Notes under the pieces: model-generated
What the model was told of the DNA's origin: nothing
Database searches by the model: none
The model's input: only the letters and a program-made list of their open reading frames with translations
Translations under genes and position numbers: made by a program
Shown: one piece after another, positions 5,935 to 10,036 of the stretch
Numbering within the stretch: the first letter of the stretch is position 1
How the letters are laid out: the number at the start of each line of letters is the position of its first letter
From: Desulfovibrionales bacterium
GTDB taxonomy: Bacteria > Desulfobacterota > Desulfovibrionia > Desulfovibrionales > Desulfomicrobiaceae
Length of the DNA stretch: 10,036 nucleotides
Assembly (NCBI GenBank): GCA_012727515.1
Contig: JAAYGZ010000312.1
Span: forward strand, 1-10,036
Direction of reading: 5' to 3'

Positions 5935-7608
5935 ATGTCTAGTTTGTCAGTGGGGGATAAGGAATCATTTTTGCCACGAACCTGTACCTTGTTTCAGGCC
6001 GGGTACAGGAAAGGAACATTTATTAAGGACTGCATTGCAGGGATTACGGTTGGTATTGTGGCCCTGCCTTTGGCCATGGCTTTTGGTATTGCCTCTGGCG
6101 TAACCCCGGATCGCGGCCTGTTCACAGCCATTGTGGCGGGTTTTCTGATTTCATTGCTGGGCGGAAGTCGCTATCAGATAGGTGGTCCGACCGGGGCTTT
6201 TGTCGTTATTATTTTTAATGTGATTTACAAACATGGCTACGATGGGCTGGTTGTGACCACGCTCATGGCCGGGGCCATTCTGCTTGTTTTTGGATTTTGT
6301 CGCCTGGGCTCGCTGATTAAATATATCCCCTACCCTGTGACCACTGGATTTACCGCTGGTATTGGCGTGCTGATCTTTTCTTCTCAGATGAAGGATTTTT
6401 TTGGTCTGTCCATGCAGGATGTGCCACCGGAATTTTTTGCCAAATGGGCCGCGTATGCCCAGCACGTACAGACAATCAGTCCGGTGACCGTACTTATGGG
6501 CGGGGCGACTTTGGCAATAATTCTGATTGTACGGCGCACCATTCCGCGCATTCCAGGCCCTGTGGTCGGCGTGCTGGTTGCGTCGTGTCTTGTATGGGCT
6601 TTGGGCCTGGATGTGGAAACCATTGGCAGCCGTTTCGGAGGTATTCCAAGCACATTGCCAAGCTTGGTTCTGCCCACAATCACCCTGGAGCAGGTCCGTA
6701 TTTTATTGCCCGATGCCATGACCATAGCTCTTTTAGCAGGGATTGAATCGCTTTTGTCGTGCGTGGTTGCAGATGGCATGACCGGAGACAAGCATAATTC
6801 CAACGTGGAACTGGTGGCCCAGGGCACAGCCAACATCGCATCAGTTCTGTTCGGAGGAATCCCGGCCACCGGAGCCATTGCCCGTACTGTAACCAACATC
6901 CGTTCAGGCGGGCAGACACCCGTGGCTGGAATTCTCCATGCTGTGGTGCTGGTTGCATTTGTTTTATTCTTAGCACCACTGGCCTCATTTATTCCCCTGG
7001 CCAGCCTGGCCGCAGTGCTGATTGTGGTGGCCTGGGACATGAGTGAGGTGCATAAGTTTGTGCGTGTTTTTCGTGCGCCCAAGTCTGACTCCTCGGTTAT
7101 GCTGCTGACCTTTGTGCTGACCGTTGTCATTGATCTGACTGTGGCGGTCTATGTGGGCGTGCTGCTGGCCGCTCTTTTGTTCATGCGCCGCATGAGCGAA
7201 GTGACAGCAATCAATTCCTGCGAATTAGGCGAAACACAGGTGGTGTATTCCGGATTTCAGGAGGAATTTATTGTGCCCAAAGGGGTACGGGTATATGAGA
7301 TTGATGGCCCGTTCTTTTTTGGTATTGCGGATCGCTTTCAGGATGTGCTTTTGTTTTTGGAAGAACAGCCCAAGATTTTTATCCTGCGGATGCGCAAGGT
7401 GCCTGCCGTGGACCTGTCTGGAGTCAATGCCCTGGAAATTTTTGTACGCCGCTGCAAAGCCAAGGGCATTCATGTGGTGATGTCTGGAGTGCGCGACAGG
7501 GCGCGGATGGTTTTTGAACGTATGGGCACAGAGAATCTGATTGGTACGGAAAACTTCTGCGCTGATATTAACCAGGCCCTGACCAGGGCAAACCAGCTTT
7601 TAGCGTAA
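5935..7608 (+). CDS. SulP-family (SLC26-like) anion transporter with STAS domain
   Basis: The 557-residue product is a complete SulP inner-membrane transporter. These carry sulfate, bicarbonate, dicarboxylates or other anions, often with Na+ or H+. The N-terminal ~420 residues are very hydrophobic with many membrane segments. They include the motif GITVGIVALPLAMAFGIASG followed by VTPDRGLFTAIVAG, the substrate-region motif GGPTGAF (83-89), and SLLSCVVADGMTGDKHNSN followed by GIPATGAIARTVTNIRSGG. From about residue 445 a cytoplasmic STAS domain contains DGPFFFGIADRF and VDLSGVNALE. The start has GGGAG 8 nt upstream. The substrate cannot be read from sequence. Sulfate is plausible in a sulfate reducer with ppaC next door; bicarbonate (BicA-like) is the main alternative. 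The gene has its own promoter region and long leader and ends at a hairpin facing a convergent gene. Confidence 0.95.
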   Translation: MSSLSVGDKESFLPRTCTLFQAGYRKGTFIKDCIAGITVGIVALPLAMAFGIASGVTPDRGLFTAIVAGFLISLLGGSRYQIGGPTGAFVVIIFNVIYKHGYDGLVVTTLMAGAILLVFGFCRLGSLIKYIPYPVTTGFTAGIGVLIFSSQMKDFFGLSMQDVPPEFFAKWAAYAQHVQTISPVTVLMGGATLAIILIVRRTIPRIPGPVVGVLVASCLVWALGLDVETIGSRFGGIPSTLPSLVLPTITLEQVRILLPDAMTIALLAGIESLLSCVVADGMTGDKHNSNVELVAQGTANIASVLFGGIPATGAIARTVTNIRSGGQTPVAGILHAVVLVAFVLFLAPLASFIPLASLAAVLIVVAWDMSEVHKFVRVFRAPKSDSSVMLLTFVLTVVIDLTVAVYVGVLLAALLFMRRMSEVTAINSCELGETQVVYSGFQEEFIVPKGVRVYEIDGPFFFGIADRFQDVLLFLEEQPKIFILRMRKVPAVDLSGVNALEIFVRRCKAKGIHVVMSGVRDRARMVFERMGTENLIGTENFCADINQALTRANQLLA

Positions 7609-7620
7609 GCTGACCACTTC

Positions 7621-7660
7621 AAGCAGGGCGCGTTGAGATAGCGTTTGCAGCGCCCTGCTT
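7621..7660. terminator. Shared hairpin between convergent sulP and VKOR-thioredoxin genes
   Basis: AAGCAGGGCGC (7621-7631) and GCGCCCTGCTT (7650-7660) form a perfect 11-bp stem with an 18-nt loop. It starts 12 nt after the sulP stop and overlaps the TAA of the minus-strand gene (7659-7661). Neither strand has a long T-run after it, so termination may be weak or helped by other factors, but position and symmetry fit a bidirectional terminator. Confidence 0.65.
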
Positions 7661-8648
7661 ATTTGTCCGTGCTGTTGTGCGCAGACTCCAGAATAGCTGA
7701 AAAATTGAGCTCCTGGTGCAGATAGTTTCGTTCACGCAGATACGCCGTTATAGTGCCTTCGCCGCGCAGGATAAGTTCCCTGCCAGGGCGTTCCACCACA
7801 AGCATCACCGGAACTCCCTGAAAGCCCTTTGTTTTGAAAAAGGTGCGTGCTGTGCGCACAGTCTGCCGCAGGTCATCTGAGACTGAAACAGGCTCCACCT
7901 TATCTATACTTTCCAGACGCAGGATCTCCAGAAATGGATTGGACTGTGTTGCTTCAGAAGCCTGCACCGTGGCCATGCGCTGAAAATCTTCCTCTTTGTT
8001 ATCTGTACTGGAGAAAAACCAGGTTCCGGTAAGTTGCTCGGTATTGATAGAAAGGTTTGCCAGCACTTTGGAGCAGTGATCACAGTGCAGACTGAAAAAA
8101 AGAACATGTTGTGGGCCTTGCGATTCTGGCGCGGTCCAGGCAACAAAGCCCGTGTCCGGAAGGTCTGGAGGGATAACACCCAAGTCTAACAGAGCGTTGG
8201 CCGTAAAACCACCAGCCCAGATAGACATGCCGACAAACACGGTGAGCAGAGAAGAACGAGCCCAGGAAAATAAGGCCAGGGCGGAAAAAAGCAGGCTGGC
8301 CACAACAATACACAACAGACATTTTTCTTTAAGGCCCATAAATTGAAAGCCAAGCAGGGCGCCGTCACAGGCCAATGCGCCAAACAAGAGCATCGCAGCA
8401 CTGCCCCAAATCCACGGTTTGGGATAGCGGCCGGCAAAAAAGACCAGAAGCCAGAGCAGCCAGAAGAAAAATGCACCAAGTTTAATCAGGTTGCCTTCGC
8501 CAAAACGGATATAATCGCCCACTACGTCGCAGGCCGTGGTGGTGCAGAATGAAGTGTGGCGCACTGCCTGCATCCAGACTTCGGCAGAGAGAAACAGGGC
8601 CGCCAGGCCCAGGAAAGACAGTAAAAGATAGTGTGGAATTTTGGACAT
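7659..8648 (-). CDS. VKOR family protein fused to a thioredoxin/DsbA-like domain (periplasmic disulfide formation)
   Basis: The 329-residue product starts at the ATG at 8648, which has AGGAG 5 nt upstream. Residues 1-155 form a VKOR-like domain with about five membrane helices (roughly 7-25, 57-72, 78-103, 107-128, 133-155). A periplasmic loop cysteine pair is at Cys35 and Cys40, and the quinone-side CLLC is at 110-113. Residues ~165-329 form a thioredoxin-like domain with the redox motif CDHC (189-192) and a likely cis-proline at Pro280 (GFQGVP). In such fusions the thioredoxin part oxidises secreted proteins and passes electrons through the VKOR part to quinone, replacing the DsbA-DsbB pair. 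The predicted topology puts both cysteine sites in the periplasm. An open frame continues far upstream but overlaps gpsA and is not used. The gene is convergent with sulP and divergent from gpsA. Substrates are unknown. Confidence 0.88.
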   Translation of the reverse strand: MSKIPHYLLLSFLGLAALFLSAEVWMQAVRHTSFCTTTACDVVGDYIRFGEGNLIKLGAFFFWLLWLLVFFAGRYPKPWIWGSAAMLLFGALACDGALLGFQFMGLKEKCLLCIVVASLLFSALALFSWARSSLLTVFVGMSIWAGGFTANALLDLGVIPPDLPDTGFVAWTAPESQGPQHVLFFSLHCDHCSKVLANLSINTEQLTGTWFFSSTDNKEEDFQRMATVQASEATQSNPFLEILRLESIDKVEPVSVSDDLRQTVRTARTFFKTKGFQGVPVMLVVERPGRELILRGEGTITAYLRERNYLHQELNFSAILESAHNSTDK

Positions 8649-8680
8649 ACATTCTCCTGAAGCATTGTGACGTGTCTGGA

Positions 8681-8708
8681 TGTGTATCAAGCACCATGCA
8701 GGCGTCAA
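8681..8708 (-). promoter_or_regulatory. Possible promoter of the VKOR-thioredoxin gene
   Basis: On the minus strand TTGACG (8708-8703) is followed after 16 nt by TACACA (8686-8681), about 33 nt before the ATG. The -35 is good and the -10 weak. The 120-bp divergent gap 8649-8768 must also hold the gpsA promoter, for which I see no convincing pair of hexamers. Confidence 0.35.
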
Positions 8709-8756
8709 GACAGGAATGACAGGACTAAGCGCCCTGGCGTGTACAGGGGAAAGGGC

Positions 8757-8762
8757 AAGGAG
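8757..8762 (+). promoter_or_regulatory. Shine-Dalgarno of gpsA deciding a GTG start
   Basis: AAGGAG lies 6 nt before GTG at 8769. The frame is open further upstream to 8667, but only the GTG places the nucleotide-binding motif at the usual distance from the N-terminus. Confidence 0.8.
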
Positions 8763-8768
8763 CTGGTC

Positions 8769-9761
8769 GTGAAAATAGTAGTTATAGGCGGAGGAAGCTG
8801 GGGTACTGCTCTGGCCACTGTGGTGGCAGCTAAGGGCCAGGGCGTGACGATATGGGTTCGGGGCGCGGATATGGCCAGGGAAATAAATGAGCAGCATACA
8901 AACACGCGCTATCTGCCCGGACAGACCCTGCCTTTGGCTGTGCAGGCAGACACAGATCTTGAGGCTGTACTGCATGGCGCTGACTGCATTGTGCTTGCTG
9001 TGCCGTGCCAGTTTCTGGGCGCTGTGCTGCGCGCTCACGCGCATTTGTTTCCAGATCAGCCACGCATTCTTTGCGCCAGCAAAGGGCTTGAACTGGGCAC
9101 GTTGCGCACCATGCGCCAGGTGGTTGAGCAAGAATTGGCAGACTGCGGCCCACGCTATGCCATGCTCTCAGGCCCTTCTTTTGCTGCGGAGGTTGTTGCG
9201 CAGATGCCAACAGCTGTTACGCTGGGCTGTGCTGATGCAGAGCTGGCTGAATTTGGACAAAATCTGTTTTCCACAGAGATGTTTCGCGTGTACGCCAATG
9301 CAGATGTCACAGGCGTGGAACTGGGCGGGGCAGTAAAAAACATCATGGCCATTGCCGCAGGCATTGCCGATGGGCTTGGGTTTGGTCAGAATGCCCGTGC
9401 TGCTCTTATTACCAGAGGGTTGTCAGAAATGTCGCGCCTGGGCGTGGCCTTGGGCGGGCAGGCCCAGACCTTTATGGGGTTATCTGGCATGGGCGACCTG
9501 GTTCTGACCTGTACCGGCGATCTGAGCCGGAATCGGCGTGTGGGCCTGGCTTTGGGCCAGGGCAAGAAACTACACGATATTCTGGCTGGAATGCATAATG
9601 TGGCTGAAGGAGTGAAAACAACGCAGGCCGTACATGCCCTGGGAAAATCTCTGGGCATTGAATTACCCATCACGGCCCAGGTACATGCGGTGCTTTTTGA
9701 GGACAAGAATCCTGCCCATGCTGTGCGGGAGCTTATGACCCGTCCGTTGCGTGAAGAATAA
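8769..9761 (+). CDS. gpsA: Glycerol-3-phosphate dehydrogenase [NAD(P)+], GpsA
   Basis: The 330-residue product reduces dihydroxyacetone phosphate to sn-glycerol 3-phosphate, the backbone for phospholipids, in the cytoplasm. An N-terminal Rossmann fold begins KIVVIGGGSWGTALA, with the dinucleotide loop GGGSWGTA at 7-14. It is followed by ASKG (Lys105), SGPSFAAE (134-141), the catalytic Lys190 in GGAVKN, and the signature GLSGMGDLVLTCTG through SRNR (237-256). Length is usual for the family (about 330-340). GTG is chosen as start because AAGGAG sits 6 nt before it and the extra upstream residues are arginine- and lysine-rich, unlike the family. The gene is divergent from the VKOR fusion and convergent with the yjbQ-like gene. 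No strong terminator is visible, only a short A/T-rich hairpin (9754-9768) over the stop codon. Confidence 0.97.
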   Translation: MKIVVIGGGSWGTALATVVAAKGQGVTIWVRGADMAREINEQHTNTRYLPGQTLPLAVQADTDLEAVLHGADCIVLAVPCQFLGAVLRAHAHLFPDQPRILCASKGLELGTLRTMRQVVEQELADCGPRYAMLSGPSFAAEVVAQMPTAVTLGCADAELAEFGQNLFSTEMFRVYANADVTGVELGGAVKNIMAIAAGIADGLGFGQNARAALITRGLSEMSRLGVALGGQAQTFMGLSGMGDLVLTCTGDLSRNRRVGLALGQGKKLHDILAGMHNVAEGVKTTQAVHALGKSLGIELPITAQVHAVLFEDKNPAHAVRELMTRPLREE

Positions 9762-9797
9762 GATTCTTGTGGCGCAGCGCTCACTGCCTTGTATCAG

Positions 9798-10036
9798 CTA
9801 GAGAAAACTCACCCACACAGAGCGCGTGCGTGGCCCGTCAAACTCACCCAGAAAAACGCGCTGCCATGTTCCCAGGGCCAGCCTGCCCTGGTCCACCATA
9901 AGGTGAACAGAGGAACCAAAAAATGAGGCTTTGAGGTGGGCGTCAGAGTTTCCTTCAGCGTGCCGGAGATCTGCTCGTTGCGGAAACAGGGTGCGCAGAT
10001 GTGTGAGGATATCCCGGCACACATCAGGGTCAGCCC
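9798..10036 (-). CDS. YjbQ / UPF0047 family protein, C-terminal part, truncated by the window edge
   Basis: The minus-strand frame is open from the window edge to TAG at 9800-9798, giving the last 78 residues. They show the conserved end of YjbQ-family proteins: ADPDVCRDI near the start, DAHLKASFFGSSVHL in the middle, and GRLALGTWQRVFLGEFDGPRTR before the C-terminal beta strand. YjbQ-type proteins are small (about 130-140 residues), single-domain and trimeric, and a weak thiamine-phosphate-synthase activity has been reported for some; the main role is uncertain. The start and promoter lie outside the window. Only 36 nt separate it from the convergent gpsA. Confidence 0.88.
   Translation of the reverse strand, partial: ADPDVCRDILTHLRTLFPQRADLRHAEGNSDAHLKASFFGSSVHLMVDQGRLALGTWQRVFLGEFDGPRTRSVWVSFL

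Noticed and set aside
5831..6103. A small TTG-started leader gene before sulP
   Set aside because: No Shine-Dalgarno before the TTG, and more than half of it is an out-of-frame reading of sulP. The stretch is better explained as mRNA leader.
6384..7130. A 248-residue minus-strand open frame inside sulP
   Set aside because: Shadow of sulP: low-complexity Thr/Ser/Ala-rich product opposite membrane segments, with no ribosome site noted.
8665..8690. Rex/HcpR-type operator (TTGTGA half-site) between the VKOR gene and gpsA
   Set aside because: Only one half-site is clear. The facing half does not read TCACAA, so the symmetry is too poor to claim.
8667..8768. Longer gpsA starting at GTG 8667
   Set aside because: The added 34 residues are basic and unlike the family, and the GTG at 8769 has AAGGAG at proper spacing and yields the usual N-terminus.
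7659..9131. A 490-residue version of the VKOR fusion starting at 9131
   Set aside because: The extension overlaps most of the first third of gpsA on the other strand. The ATG at 8648 has a good ribosome site and is directly followed by the first membrane helix.
9754..9768. Terminator after gpsA
   Set aside because: AAGAAT/ATTCTT gives only a 6-bp A/T-rich stem with a 3-nt loop across the stop codon and no T-run.

Overview
The window is an ordinary stretch of bacterial chromosome of moderate GC content. It most resembles a sulfate-reducing delta-proteobacterium of the Desulfovibrionales type (Desulfobacterota). The pointers are the order rodZ-like / recO / glyQ / glyS / rpsT, a metal-dependent family II pyrophosphatase next to a SulP anion transporter, and a VKOR-thioredoxin fusion. 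The taxonomic call is inference from gene content and protein style; no rRNA is present.

Layout. (1) Positions 1-4551 hold a plus-strand block: the end of a RodZ-like protein, recO, glyQ, glyS and rpsT, closed by a good intrinsic terminator at 4520-4551. The first two genes lie in the same frame and are separated by one TAG codon. recO, glyQ and glyS are tightly packed. rpsT has a 104-nt gap in front with a possible promoter of its own. (2) Positions 4552-5723 hold ppaC as a single-gene unit with its own upstream region, a strong Shine-Dalgarno and a terminator. (3) Positions 5724-7608 hold sulP, preceded by AT-rich dyad repeats around a TATAAT box and a leader of about 140 nt with competing hairpins. 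(4) A perfect 11-bp hairpin separates sulP from the convergent minus-strand VKOR-thioredoxin gene (7659-8648). (5) gpsA (8769-9761) is divergent from the VKOR gene. (6) The 3' part of a minus-strand yjbQ-family gene runs off the right edge.

Functions. The first block serves cell shape (RodZ-like), recombinational repair (RecO) and translation (both subunits of glycyl-tRNA synthetase and ribosomal protein S20). PpaC hydrolyses pyrophosphate, which in a sulfate reducer is released in bulk by ATP sulfurylase. SulP may import sulfate or another anion, so the two neighbours could serve the same pathway, though each looks independently transcribed. The VKOR fusion should make disulfide bonds in the periplasm. 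GpsA makes sn-glycerol 3-phosphate for phospholipids.

I found no mobile element, CRISPR array, tRNA or rRNA, and no clear new defence or biosynthetic system. The most useful leads are regulatory: the sulP leader and operator-like repeats, the hairpin upstream of ppaC, the TTG start of rpsT, and the in-frame amber junction ahead of recO.
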